DNA of 64,000 bases from Prevotella sp. (GTDB lineage Bacteria > Bacteroidota > Bacteroidia > Bacteroidales > Bacteroidaceae). Below are positions 1 to 7,573 of the stretch, in pieces (the stretch's first letter is position 1; each line of letters begins with the position of its first letter). Under the pieces are notes generated by a model. It did no database searches and had not been told where the DNA came from. It was given only the letters and a program-made list of their open reading frames with translations. A program made the position numbers and the translations under genes. The stretch spans positions 1 to 64,000 of the forward strand of contig JAFUFJ010000006.1 of the NCBI GenBank assembly GCA_017469955.1, written 5' to 3'.

Positions 1-426
1 AAGTGGGAGCAGGACGCCCGTGAAGGCGACCACTACCGTCTGGCTTTCGACCGTGCCGACACCTGGAGTCAGAAGTATAACATGGTATGGGACAAGCTTT
101 GGCAGACCAACATCTTCCCGAACGGTGCGATGGAGCGTGAGATAGCTTACTACCTTACCAAGCAGAACAAGTACGGACTGCCCCTTGACATCCGCAAGGA
201 CTACACCAAGAACGACTGGATTATGTGGTCGGCAGCGATGGCAAAGGATAAAGACACGTTCTTGAAGTTTGTCGATCCGCTGTGGGACTACATGAATGAA
301 ACGGAGAGCCGCGTGCCCACTTCCGACTGGTATGACACGAAGACTGGTCGTATGGTAGGCTTCAAGGCACGCTCAGTCATCGGCGGTTTCTGGATGAAGG
401 TGCTGGCCGATAAGGTGGCAAAATAA
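1..426 (+). CDS. Glutaminase family protein, C-terminal part (GtaA-like, DUF4965/DUF1793)
   Basis: Only the last ~141 residues are in the window; the reading frame is open from base 1, so the gene starts upstream. The segment contains KYNMVWDKLW, EIAYYLTKQNKYGLPLD, RVPTSDWYDT and GFKARSVIGGFWMKVL, which match my memory of the C-terminal helical-barrel end of the fungal/Bacteroidota GtaA glutaminase family (DUF5127, DUF4965, DUF1793). These proteins are usually secreted and about 800 residues long. Whether bacterial members really hydrolyse glutamine is not shown by the sequence. The stop codon is followed after 33 nt by a 22-bp modular repeat array and then a hairpin terminator. Confidence 0.82.
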   Translation, partial: KWEQDAREGDHYRLAFDRADTWSQKYNMVWDKLWQTNIFPNGAMEREIAYYLTKQNKYGLPLDIRKDYTKNDWIMWSAAMAKDKDTFLKFVDPLWDYMNETESRVPTSDWYDTKTGRMVGFKARSVIGGFWMKVLADKVAK

Positions 427-459
427 GGAAACAGCAGCTGAGGGCAAGGCGTCCAAGGC

Positions 460-581
460 GAGAAACCTGCCCTTTCAGCCCGAGAACGCTCAGCTTTCAC
501 GGTCGTACATCTTAGATGTACACTCCATACATCATAGGAATATGAAGCATACATGCCGTTGGTATCATGTGTACCAACGGC
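460..581. repeat. 22-bp phased mosaic array (locus 1)
   Basis: Module starts fall at about 460, 482, 504, 526 and 548, each 22 bp apart. The first two modules are GAGAA-type (GAGAAACCTGCCCTTTC; GAGAACGCTCAGCTTTC), the third is the perfect 7+7 palindrome GTACATCTTAGATGTAC, and the next two are CATAC-type. Two different module families therefore share one register. The array begins 33 nt after the stop of the glutaminase-like gene, and its last module merges into the terminator hairpin. Function unknown. Confidence 0.75.
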
Positions 582-590
582 ATTTTTCTT
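555..590 (+). terminator. Rho-independent terminator after the glutaminase-like gene
   Basis: Perfect 10-bp stem GCCGTTGGTA / TACCAACGGC with a 7-nt loop, followed by ATTTTTCTTC. It lies about 130 nt downstream of the stop codon at 426 and upstream of the promoter of the next gene. Confidence 0.8.
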
Positions 591-622
591 CAGGTATGGT
601 TGCAGTTTACGGGGAAAATACG

Positions 623-630
623 TATCTTTG
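623..630 (+). promoter_or_regulatory. Bacteroidota -7 promoter box (TATCTTTG)
   Basis: TATCTTTG fits the TAnnTTTG -7 consensus of the Bacteroidota housekeeping sigma factor, with TTG-containing sequence about 20 nt upstream. It lies 112 nt before the esterase start at 742, implying a leader of roughly 100 nt. The box is part of the inverted repeat TATCTTTG-CC-AAAGATA, which could be an operator or a 5'-end hairpin. Confidence 0.6.
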
Positions 631-741
631 CCAAAGATAACGGCAACGGGCATAAACGAAACTTGTTTCAGTTTTACCGAGCGCAGCTTGCCTTTGCCAA
701 AGACAATCTTAACACATAACTCACATAACACAAGCAAGACT

Positions 742-1896
742 ATGAAACGAACCTGCTCTCTGCTGCTCTTTTTCCTGCTGGCTCTCAACAGCTTCGGGCA
801 GCAAGCCCTTGGACAACGGCCCCATGTCAAGTCGCCCGTGATCAATGAAGACGGGTCAGTAACGTTTAACTTTTACGGACCTGAAGCCACGAAAGTGAGC
901 GTGACAGGTGACTTCGACGAGACTCACTGGTCGACGCTTCAGATGGAGAAACAGGCCGATGGTGTGTGGACAGTGACCACAAAGCCGCTCGCTCCAGAGC
1001 TCTATTCCTACAGCTTCTCTATAGACGGGCAGCGCACAATCGATCCCTCTAACTCCTACGTCAACCGCGATATTTCGACACTGAGCAACATCTTCATCGT
1101 CACAAGGAGCGACGCAGATAAGGGACATCTCTATCAGATGAACGACGTGCCCCATGGCAATGTCAGCCGCGTGTGGTACGAAAGTCCCTCGCTTGGACAG
1201 CAACGTCGTATGACGATCTATACCCCTGCTGCCTACGACGGCAAACGAAAGTTCCCCGTGATGTACCTGCTTCACGGCCACGGAGGCGACGAAACAGCCT
1301 GGGGAGACCTTGGAAGATGCGCCCAAATCATGGACAATCTTATAGCTGAAGGCAAGGCAAAGCCGATGATAGTGGTGATGCCTAACGGCAATCCTACGTG
1401 CAATGCTGCCCCAGGATGGTGGCATGAGGGCATGTATATTCCCGACGGAAATGCCTTTAATGAGCGGGGAGCGAAGGCCACGATGGAGGAGAGTTTCATG
1501 GACATCGTCAACTATGTCGACCGTCACTACAAGACCATCAGGAAGAGAGAGGCACGCGCCGTGACCGGCTTGTCGATGGGTGGCGGACATACTTTCGGCA
1601 TCTCAAGGCTCTATCCTGAGGCGTTTGACTACTACGGACTGCAGTCGGCTGCCGCACGAATGAACCGAAACGCCGACCGACTCGACAGCGACATGGAGCG
1701 TCTCTTCAGTTCAAAACCGAAGCTTTACTGGATTGCCATCGGCAAGGAGGACTTTCTTTACCAGATGAACGAAGACCTGCGACGCTATCTTGACAGCCAC
1801 AACTACCCCTATGAGTACTATGAAAACGACGGCGGACATATCTGGCGCAACTGGCGTATCTACCTGAGCATGTTCGCACAGAAAATCTTCAAGTAG
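742..1896 (+). CDS. Secreted CE1-like esterase with N-terminal CBM48/E-set domain
   Basis: 384 residues. The ATG at 742 was chosen because it begins a clean signal peptide (MKRTCSLLLFFLLALNSFGQ); in-frame codons upstream lie before or over the promoter. Residues ~30-115 (VTFNFYGPEATKVSVTGDF...) look like an E-set/CBM48-type domain. Residues ~140-380 are an alpha/beta hydrolase of the PF00756 esterase type: oxyanion region MYLLHGHGG, nucleophile elbow GLSMGGG with Ser278, and His366 in GGHIWRNW. This architecture is typical of Bacteroidota feruloyl/acetyl-xylan esterases that remove acyl groups from hemicellulose. The exact substrate cannot be read from sequence. It is monocistronic with its own promoter and a downstream hairpin. 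Confidence 0.85.
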   Translation: MKRTCSLLLFFLLALNSFGQQALGQRPHVKSPVINEDGSVTFNFYGPEATKVSVTGDFDETHWSTLQMEKQADGVWTVTTKPLAPELYSYSFSIDGQRTIDPSNSYVNRDISTLSNIFIVTRSDADKGHLYQMNDVPHGNVSRVWYESPSLGQQRRMTIYTPAAYDGKRKFPVMYLLHGHGGDETAWGDLGRCAQIMDNLIAEGKAKPMIVVMPNGNPTCNAAPGWWHEGMYIPDGNAFNERGAKATMEESFMDIVNYVDRHYKTIRKREARAVTGLSMGGGHTFGISRLYPEAFDYYGLQSAAARMNRNADRLDSDMERLFSSKPKLYWIAIGKEDFLYQMNEDLRRYLDSHNYPYEYYENDGGHIWRNWRIYLSMFAQKIFK

Positions 1897-1972
1897 CGCC
1901 ATCCTGCCTCCTCACGGCGGTTTCCGGCAGCAACGCCCGTGTCAATGAGCCGTCGTGAGCCCCTGGACACTA

Positions 1973-2026
1973 ATAAACGACAGCCTCCCATGCAACCTTC
2001 GTCGCATGGAAGGCTATCGTTTATCC
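1973..2026 (+). terminator. Hairpin terminator after the CE1-like esterase
   Basis: A long imperfect stem begins ATAAACGA and closes with TCGTTTAT, with inner pairs CCATGC/GCATGG and AGCCT/AGGCT. It lies 76 nt after the esterase stop and abuts the first copy of the 86-bp repeat. The following sequence (CCTTCG) is only moderately T-rich, so termination strength is uncertain. Confidence 0.6.
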
Positions 2027-2111
2027 TTCGTATACCATAGATGTATGGAGCATACCAGGCACGTGTACGGTGTGTACATCTATGGTGTATGAGGAAGAAA
2101 GGGCAGGTTTC
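2026..2111. repeat. 86-bp direct repeat, left copy; 22-bp phased array (locus 2)
   Basis: Matches 4402-4487 at 85 of 86 positions (one T/C difference near the left end). It contains the 14-bp inverted arms ACCATAGATGTA(T) ... TACATCTATGGT and three 22-bp CATAC-type modules, followed by the GAGAA-type module GAAAGGGCAGGTTTC. The pair brackets the lipoprotein/protease cassette. Confidence 0.85.
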
Positions 2112-2132
2112 CCGGCGTGCCTGACGGCGGTT

Positions 2133-2735
2133 TTACTCTTCGTCGCTTTGAGAAGTTGAGCCGTTGTCTGCCATAGGTTGGGCCGAAATGAGGTAGGCCT
2201 TGCGCTGTATGGGCATTGAAGGCCATTGCTTGGCCGGCAAAACCGAGCCATAGGGAATGCCCAGCGGGTTGCCTTTGGCGTTGATGTCCGTGCGCTCGTC
2301 AAGCCCTTCATAGTATCTTCCGAGGTTCGTCAGCTTCAGACTCAGGCTGAGGTTCGTTCCCAACGGGATGCCAAGCAGGTCGTACTCTTCCTTTGAGATG
2401 GCTGCCCGGGCGTTGTTTTTGAACAGCAAAACAGGGGCAAGCATGCCAGTGCCGTCGGCCTTATAGCGCGTATATTCCGAATAGTCGATGTAGGCCACTT
2501 CGTAATACCCGTTGTCAGAGTCTCCGCTTTCGTTCACTTTGTAGACGTAGCCGGAAGTGTTCCATTGGGTATGCACGATGTTTTCCGCCTTCTGGTTGTC
2601 AAAAGAAGCCACGTAGTAGAGGTCGTTGTTGACGGGATGCCATTCGGAATCCTCGTTGTCGTCGTTGCTGCAAGCGGTGAATCCCAGCCAGACAACTGCG
2701 GTCAGTGCAGCAAAAAGAGCCTTGTTTCTTTTCAT
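2133..2735 (-). CDS. Putative lipoprotein of unknown function
   Basis: 200 residues beginning MKRNKALFAALTAVVWLGFTACSNDD, a signal peptide with lipobox FTAC; Cys22 should be acylated. The S/D/N-rich residues after the Cys resemble Bacteroidota surface-lipoprotein export signals. The rest shows no motif I recognise: a Tyr/Asp-rich beta-type region (YYVASFDNQKAENIVHTQW) and an acidic tail. It lies 23 nt downstream of the trypsin-like protease on the same strand and is probably cotranscribed, which makes a role as partner, substrate or inhibitor of the protease possible but unproven. Its codon use looks GC-richer than the protease gene, closer to the chromosome average. Confidence 0.7.
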   Translation of the reverse strand: MKRNKALFAALTAVVWLGFTACSNDDNEDSEWHPVNNDLYYVASFDNQKAENIVHTQWNTSGYVYKVNESGDSDNGYYEVAYIDYSEYTRYKADGTGMLAPVLLFKNNARAAISKEEYDLLGIPLGTNLSLSLKLTNLGRYYEGLDERTDINAKGNPLGIPYGSVLPAKQWPSMPIQRKAYLISAQPMADNGSTSQSDEE

Positions 2736-2758
2736 TTTAATTTTTCCTTTCTCTCTGA

Positions 2759-4231
2759 TTAAATGTCCAATTTAAAATTTTCTTTTTCTCCGTTAGGATA
2801 AATGATGTTCAAAAGATACATACCTTTAGGAAGGTTGCCATAGTTGATATTGCCCCCAGAGGCGGGAAGTTTCCCACATAAAACAGAAATACCAGTATTT
2901 ATATTTGCCAATTTGTATTCAATATATTCTTTTTTATTGTTGTTGTAAGCAGCAGCATTCTCCACTATTTCCTCCTGAGGGGTTGCAACTCTTATTTCTA
3001 TACATTGGCTTATAGCATTTACAGAAGTAATGAACCCCCCACCTCCTACAGGTAACATCAAGGATGTTGTATACCAATCAGATGTACCGCAGTTGTTTGT
3101 CGCGCGAACTTTTACGGTTGTTTTCTTTAATGACGAACCGTTTTGTGGATAGTCCATTTCTGGTAATAGAGTCACATAAGGCGTAATTCCTATTTTCCAT
3201 TCTACCCGTTGTATATCAGCATCATACCCGAAGGTGCTGACACTGATTTTGTTTCCGTCATACGAAACATCAGAAACAGCCGGGGCTCCAACCCAAAAAT
3301 ATTTTTGATTGGCCAGTTCTCCCCATCTGTCATAGACCTTAACCCAACTATATATTGCCCCAGAACCGCTTACCAGAATGCTTCCTTCCTGTAAGTTCGT
3401 TGCCGACAGTGCACTGCTCAGCTCGTAAGTACCATCGTTAATGGTTGTGACGAATGATTCTGATGTGCATAGATATCGTGGAGCATTGATGGAATACACA
3501 ATATTGCAAATCCAATCAAAGTAATATCCTACATTGGTATAATAAGAAGGATAATAAATAGGTGTGTCGGAAGAAGAACAATAACTGACAAGTCCTATTA
3601 ACAAATCATCTCCATCAACAGAAATAGTAAGAGGCCCACCACTATCACCTTCGTATGGCATATCTTCGGAAGCTTCGGCTTTAATGGTCTGATTCGTGCA
3701 TGATTCTATGGTAACAGAGGCCTTGTACAGCTGTCCCAAATAAAGAGAATTCATGCCAACACCATGACGACCCCATCCAGAGACCAGAGCACTGGTTCCT
3801 GATACATAGGAACTTTGCCGAGATATTTTGATAGGTTGTATATTATTGCTATAGGAAATTGGTGATGATAACTTAATGATGGCAATGTCATTTACGTAAT
3901 TAGTGGAATCATAGTCAGGGTGTATGAATACATTTTCTATCGATAAAAGATCATCATAAGGGTTTATACTAGTATTTCCTAATTCTATAGCCATTCTTGT
4001 TGCAGGTCTTCCGTAAACACAATGTGCTGCTGTTAATAGCCATCTGTTGTTTATAACAACGGCACCCCCCATATTAATTGGGTCTAAATGTGCATCATCC
4101 GAATAGTAGAAAATGGCTGCTTGGAATGGACGTTCAGAGATGTCGACAGGCGAACCTCCGATTATTTTGTGCTGAGCGTTCGCCACCATGCTAAAAATGA
4201 TTAGCGCAAGAGTTACAGCATTTCTCTTCAT
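2759..4231 (-). CDS. Secreted trypsin-like serine protease (family S1) with C-terminal sorting-like domain
   Basis: 490 residues. A signal peptide ends around ANAQ20, and the mature chain starts near KIIGG, the classical S1 activation sequence. The triad is visible: His70 in LTAAHC, Asp115 in NDIAIIKL, Ser197 in EGDSGGP. The S1 domain ends near residue 245. It is followed by beta-rich segments (residues ~250-395) and a final ~85 residues ending GNLPKGMYLLNIIYPNGEKENFKLDI, which resembles a type A type-IX secretion sorting domain. The gene is visibly AT-richer than its neighbours, and the two-gene cassette is bracketed by 86-bp direct repeats, suggesting recent acquisition. A TATATTTG box (complement of 4275-4282) lies 43 nt upstream. 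Confidence 0.88.
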   Translation of the reverse strand: MKRNAVTLALIIFSMVANAQHKIIGGSPVDISERPFQAAIFYYSDDAHLDPINMGGAVVINNRWLLTAAHCVYGRPATRMAIELGNTSINPYDDLLSIENVFIHPDYDSTNYVNDIAIIKLSSPISYSNNIQPIKISRQSSYVSGTSALVSGWGRHGVGMNSLYLGQLYKASVTIESCTNQTIKAEASEDMPYEGDSGGPLTISVDGDDLLIGLVSYCSSSDTPIYYPSYYTNVGYYFDWICNIVYSINAPRYLCTSESFVTTINDGTYELSSALSATNLQEGSILVSGSGAIYSWVKVYDRWGELANQKYFWVGAPAVSDVSYDGNKISVSTFGYDADIQRVEWKIGITPYVTLLPEMDYPQNGSSLKKTTVKVRATNNCGTSDWYTTSLMLPVGGGGFITSVNAISQCIEIRVATPQEEIVENAAAYNNNKKEYIEYKLANINTGISVLCGKLPASGGNINYGNLPKGMYLLNIIYPNGEKENFKLDI

Positions 4232-4274
4232 ATGATACGGTTGTAAGAAGTAATTTAATTGCTGTTTTCGATTG

Positions 4275-4282
4275 CAAATATA
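4275..4282 (-). promoter_or_regulatory. -7 promoter box for the S1 protease
   Basis: On the minus strand this reads TATATTTG, matching TAnnTTTG. It is 43 nt upstream of the protease ATG in a very AT-rich stretch. The -33 element is not obvious. Confidence 0.5.
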
Positions 4283-4339
4283 AGAGTTTTATATAAAAAG
4301 GAGTAGGTCTGCCCATGGTTGTTTAACGTTTTTTAATAG

Positions 4340-4402
4340 ACGTGCGCAAGCATTTTCTTGCAGATTCTCTGTAGGTTGTGCGGAGAATCGGCACGTTTTT
4401 TC
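4340..4402 (+). terminator. Orphan terminator-like nested hairpin
   Basis: Nested arms ACGTGC/GCACGT and GATTCTC/GAGAATC, followed by TTTTTT. It reads as a plus-strand terminator, but the gene to its left (the S1 protease) is on the minus strand, so there is no plus-strand gene for it to terminate. It directly abuts the right 86-bp repeat, as the esterase terminator abuts the left copy. Confidence 0.55.
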
Positions 4403-4487
4403 TTCGTACACCATAGATGTATGGAGCATACCAGGCACGTGTACGGTGTGTACATCTATGGTGTATGAGGAAGAAAGGGCAGGTTTC
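4402..4487. repeat. 86-bp direct repeat, right copy (locus 3)
   Basis: Near-identical partner of 2026-2111, in direct orientation 2.38 kb away, with the same three CATAC-type modules plus GAAAGGGCAGGTTTC. Unlike almost every other array in the window it does not follow a stop codon. This fits an origin by insertion or duplication of the bracketed cassette. Confidence 0.85.
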
Positions 4488-4600
4488 TCGAGATGGATAA
4501 TCAGGAGTCAGGTGCTGAAGGCTGGTCGCTGAGGGAGAGAAAATGGGGGATTCTTGCGATATTCCGTTGCCATTTTGTGGGTAGTCTCAAAAAAAATATG

Positions 4601-4608
4601 TAGTTTTG
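4601..4608 (+). promoter_or_regulatory. -7 promoter box for the DUF2851 operon
   Basis: TAGTTTTG, with ATTTTG about 24 nt upstream as a possible -33 element. The DUF2851 ATG lies 27 nt downstream. It probably drives the four-gene operon to dusB. Confidence 0.6.
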
Positions 4609-4635
4609 TGGTTCGTAAGACAAGCAATATCATCC

Positions 4636-5976
4636 ATGGAGCAACTGCTACACTACGTGTGGAAGCACAAGATGTTTCCCCTCTCAGCCCTGCATACGAC
4701 CGACGGACAGCCCGTAGAGGTGGTCGATGCCGGCCTGCACAACCGCCATCAAGGGCCGGACTTCTTCAATGCGAAGGTGAAGATAGGCGAGACTCTTTGG
4801 GTGGGAAACATAGAGATCCACGAGCGATCGAGCGACTGGTATCAGCATCATCACGAGACTGACGAGGCTTACGGCAACGTCATCCTGCACGTAGTGGGCA
4901 CGGTCGACCGCGACGACATTGTGACTTCCGACGGTAAGCGGCTGCCACAAATGGTGCTGAAAGTGCCCCAAAGCGTGGCAGAGAACTACCAGAGTCTGCT
5001 CACGTCAGACAGCTATCCGCCCTGCCATCGGGTGGTTTCGGGCCTTGGAAAGCTGACGGTTCACTCTTGGATGAGCGCCCTCTCAGCCGAACGACTCAGC
5101 CAGAAGAGCGACGCAATCATGGAGCGTCGCCGGCAGCTTAACTGCTCTTGGGAGGCTGCTTACTTCACCACTCTGGCCCGCAACTTTGGCTTTGGCGTCA
5201 ACGGAGAGGCCTTCGAGACGTGGGCGCGCCACATCTCTCTGACCACCATTGCCCACCATCGCGACAACGAATTCCAGATAGAAGCCATCTTCTTTGGGCA
5301 GGCAGGTCTGCTTGACGACGCAGCCTTGCCCGGACGATACCAGCCCCAAGCCCTCGACGACGCTTACTATCAACGCCTGCGAAAGGAATACCTCTACCTG
5401 GCCCACAAGTTCACTCTCACTCCGATGGACCACCGTCTATGGCGTTTTCTGCGCCTGCGTCCGCAGAATTTCCCCCACATTCGTCTGGCCCAGCTGGTCG
5501 GTTTATACTGTCATCACCGCTCAGAGCTGAGCCTTTTGCTCGAATGTCAGACCGTCGATGAGGCCAAGCAACTGCTTTCTACCAGCGTGACTGACTACTG
5601 GAAGACCCACTATCTCTTCGGCGTAGAGAGCCCTTCAAGCGATAAACACCTCTCGGAGGCGTCGCTCAACCTGCTGCTTGTCAACACTGTCGTGCCCGTT
5701 CTTTTTGCTTTCGGACGCTATCAGCACTCCGAAAAGTACTGCGACAGGGCCTTCATGTTTCTCGAACAACTCAAAGCCGAGCAAAACTTCATCACCAGGA
5801 TGTGGAGAGACTGCGGGCTGAAGGTCGACACAGCAGCCGACTCTCAGGCACTCATCCAGCTGAAAACCCGCTATTGCGACCGCAAGGACTGCCTGCGCTG
5901 TCGCATAGGATACGAGTTCCTGCGACAGAGACAGCAGCCCCTTTCCACCCTTGACAACCCAGACATACAGCAATGA
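4636..5976 (+). CDS. DUF2851 family protein
   Basis: 446 residues starting MEQLLHYVWKHKMFP. The ATG at 4636 was chosen over 4606 because the latter lies within the promoter box. The N-terminus (GLHNRHQGPDFFNAKVKIG, WVGNIEIHERSSDWYQHHHETDEAYGNVILHVV) is the signature of DUF2851, a conserved Bacteroidota family of unknown function, near full family length. Histidines and acidic residues in IEIHE, HHHETD and LHVV could bind metal, but this is speculation. The last ~50 residues contain a CxxKDCLRCRIG-type cysteine cluster. The next gene overlaps the stop by 4 nt (ATGA), so translation is probably coupled. Confidence 0.85.
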   Translation: MEQLLHYVWKHKMFPLSALHTTDGQPVEVVDAGLHNRHQGPDFFNAKVKIGETLWVGNIEIHERSSDWYQHHHETDEAYGNVILHVVGTVDRDDIVTSDGKRLPQMVLKVPQSVAENYQSLLTSDSYPPCHRVVSGLGKLTVHSWMSALSAERLSQKSDAIMERRRQLNCSWEAAYFTTLARNFGFGVNGEAFETWARHISLTTIAHHRDNEFQIEAIFFGQAGLLDDAALPGRYQPQALDDAYYQRLRKEYLYLAHKFTLTPMDHRLWRFLRLRPQNFPHIRLAQLVGLYCHHRSELSLLLECQTVDEAKQLLSTSVTDYWKTHYLFGVESPSSDKHLSEASLNLLLVNTVVPVLFAFGRYQHSEKYCDRAFMFLEQLKAEQNFITRMWRDCGLKVDTAADSQALIQLKTRYCDRKDCLRCRIGYEFLRQRQQPLSTLDNPDIQQ

Positions 5977-6398
5977 CAGACTATATTTTTGAGACAAGAA
6001 TGGCCGTTCGCGACTATGAATGCGACATTCAGGGCATCGTCAACAATGCCAACTACCTGCACTATCTGGAGCACACCCGCCACCTTTTCCTCAAGTCGCG
6101 GGGCTTGAGCTTTGCCGACATGCATGCGAAAGGCGTCGATGCCGTGGTGGCAAGGATGAACTTGCAGTATAAGAATCCCCTGAAATGCGACGACGAGTTT
6201 CTCTCTTGCCTGAATGTTAGCAAGGAAGGCTTGCGCTATATCTTCACCCAAGACCTCTACAGGGCTGCCGACAACCGCCTTTGCCTGCGGGCGAAAATAG
6301 AGTTGGTGTGCCTCATTCACGGCCGGCTCGGCACGTCTTCAGACTATGACAAAGCCTTGCTTGACAGCGGAAAAGCCCTGCTTGACAGCGAGAAATAA
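5973..6398 (+). CDS. Acyl-CoA thioesterase, 4HBT/YbgC-like hot-dog fold
   Basis: 141 residues. The start RMAVRDYECDIQGIVNNANYLHYLEHTRHLFL matches the hot-dog thioesterase (4HBT/FadM/YbgC) N-terminus; Asp in DIQG occupies the position of the usual catalytic Asp in D-x-x-G-x-V-x-x-x-x-Y. These enzymes hydrolyse acyl-CoA thioesters in the cytoplasm. The gene overlaps DUF2851 by ATGA and precedes dprA by 16 nt. The C-terminus carries an in-frame 21-bp tandem duplication (KALLDSG-KALLDSE-K), probably a recent slippage product that lengthens the tail. Confidence 0.85.
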   Translation: MTDYIFETRMAVRDYECDIQGIVNNANYLHYLEHTRHLFLKSRGLSFADMHAKGVDAVVARMNLQYKNPLKCDDEFLSCLNVSKEGLRYIFTQDLYRAADNRLCLRAKIELVCLIHGRLGTSSDYDKALLDSGKALLDSEK

Positions 6399-6414
6399 TC
6401 CCCATCATCCCCAC

Positions 6415-7542
6415 ATGGACCAACAGGAAGTCATCAATTGCATTGCATTGACCCGCACAAGCTATCTGTCGCTGGCCAATCTCTTGCTGCTCTATCGCGA
6501 ATTAGGATCGGCAACTGCCATCATGAACCATCGTCAGGATATCCGAGAAGTGATGCCTCTGGCCTCCGAAAGGCTGGTGGCTGCGCTTCGCAACCTTGAC
6601 GAACCTCTGCGACGAGCCGAAGCCGAGATGCGCTTTATCGAGGACAACGACGTGATAGCCCTGCCGATGTCTGACCCGCTTTACCCGCAAAGGTTGCGCG
6701 AATGTGACGATGCTCCCATCGTGATGTTCTATAAAGGCACGGCCGATCTGAACCGGAAGCGCGTCATTTCGGTCGTGGGTACGCGCCATGCCACTGCCTA
6801 TGGCGACGATCTTGTCAGGAGACTGATGGGCGACTTACGCCAGCTTTGTCCTGAAGTTCTCATAGTAAGCGGGCTGGCTTACGGCATAGATATCAGTGCC
6901 CATCGTCATGCTTTGCAGCAAGGAATGGACACGGTTGCGGTGCTGGCTCATGGCCTTGACACCCTATATCCCTCACGACACAGGCAGACAGCCGACACGA
7001 TGCTTGCACAGGGAGGGCTGCTCACAGAGTATCTTTCGGGCACAAACGCCGACAAAGGCAACTTCGTTCGCCGCAATCGCATTGTGGCTGGCCTGTGTGA
7101 TGCGTGCCTGTTGGTGGAGAGTGCGGCCAAGGGCGGCGGGCTGATCACTTGCGGAATAGCCCGTGACTACAATCGCGACGTCTTTGCTTTCCCGGGACAT
7201 GTGGGTACGCCATATAGTGAAGGCTGCAATCGTCTCATCCGGGACAACGGGGCAATGCTGGTCACTTCGGCCCAGGATCTTGTGGAAGCTATGGGCTGGC
7301 AGGTCGACAACACGCTCAGACAGGCCCGGCAAGAGGGCATCGAACGGTCGCTCTTTCCCGAACTTTCGGCCGACGAGCAGCGCATAGTGGACGTGTTGAA
7401 GGCCCAGAACGACCTGCAGATCAACATGATTTCGGTGAAGAGTGAGATGGGTGTAAGCCAGCTGGCTGCCCTGCTTTTCTCGATGGAGATGAAGGGCATT
7501 GTCAAGCCTTTGGCCGGTGGAGCCTACCACTTGCTGATGTAG
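6415..7542 (+). CDS. dprA: DNA-processing protein DprA (Smf)
   Basis: 375 residues. DprA binds single-stranded DNA entering by natural transformation and loads RecA. The Rossmann-like domain is clear: VVGTRHATAYGDDLVRRL, SGLAYGIDISAH, TVAVLAHGLDTLYPSRH, GGLLTEY, RRNRIVAGLCDACLLVESAAKGGGLIT and DVFAFPG. A C-terminal winged-helix-like segment (residues ~310-375) follows. ATG 6415 was preferred to 6346 because upstream codons overlap the thioesterase gene. It is third gene of the DUF2851 operon. Confidence 0.95.
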   Translation: MDQQEVINCIALTRTSYLSLANLLLLYRELGSATAIMNHRQDIREVMPLASERLVAALRNLDEPLRRAEAEMRFIEDNDVIALPMSDPLYPQRLRECDDAPIVMFYKGTADLNRKRVISVVGTRHATAYGDDLVRRLMGDLRQLCPEVLIVSGLAYGIDISAHRHALQQGMDTVAVLAHGLDTLYPSRHRQTADTMLAQGGLLTEYLSGTNADKGNFVRRNRIVAGLCDACLLVESAAKGGGLITCGIARDYNRDVFAFPGHVGTPYSEGCNRLIRDNGAMLVTSAQDLVEAMGWQVDNTLRQARQEGIERSLFPELSADEQRIVDVLKAQNDLQINMISVKSEMGVSQLAALLFSMEMKGIVKPLAGGAYHLLM

Positions 7543-7573
7543 CAGGAGACAGATTATTCCGAGAACCCACGAT

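Noticed and set aside
2026-4487. Insertion sequence between the 86-bp repeats
   Set aside because: No transposase or recombinase is encoded in the bracketed segment and the repeats are direct, not terminal inverted repeats of an IS.
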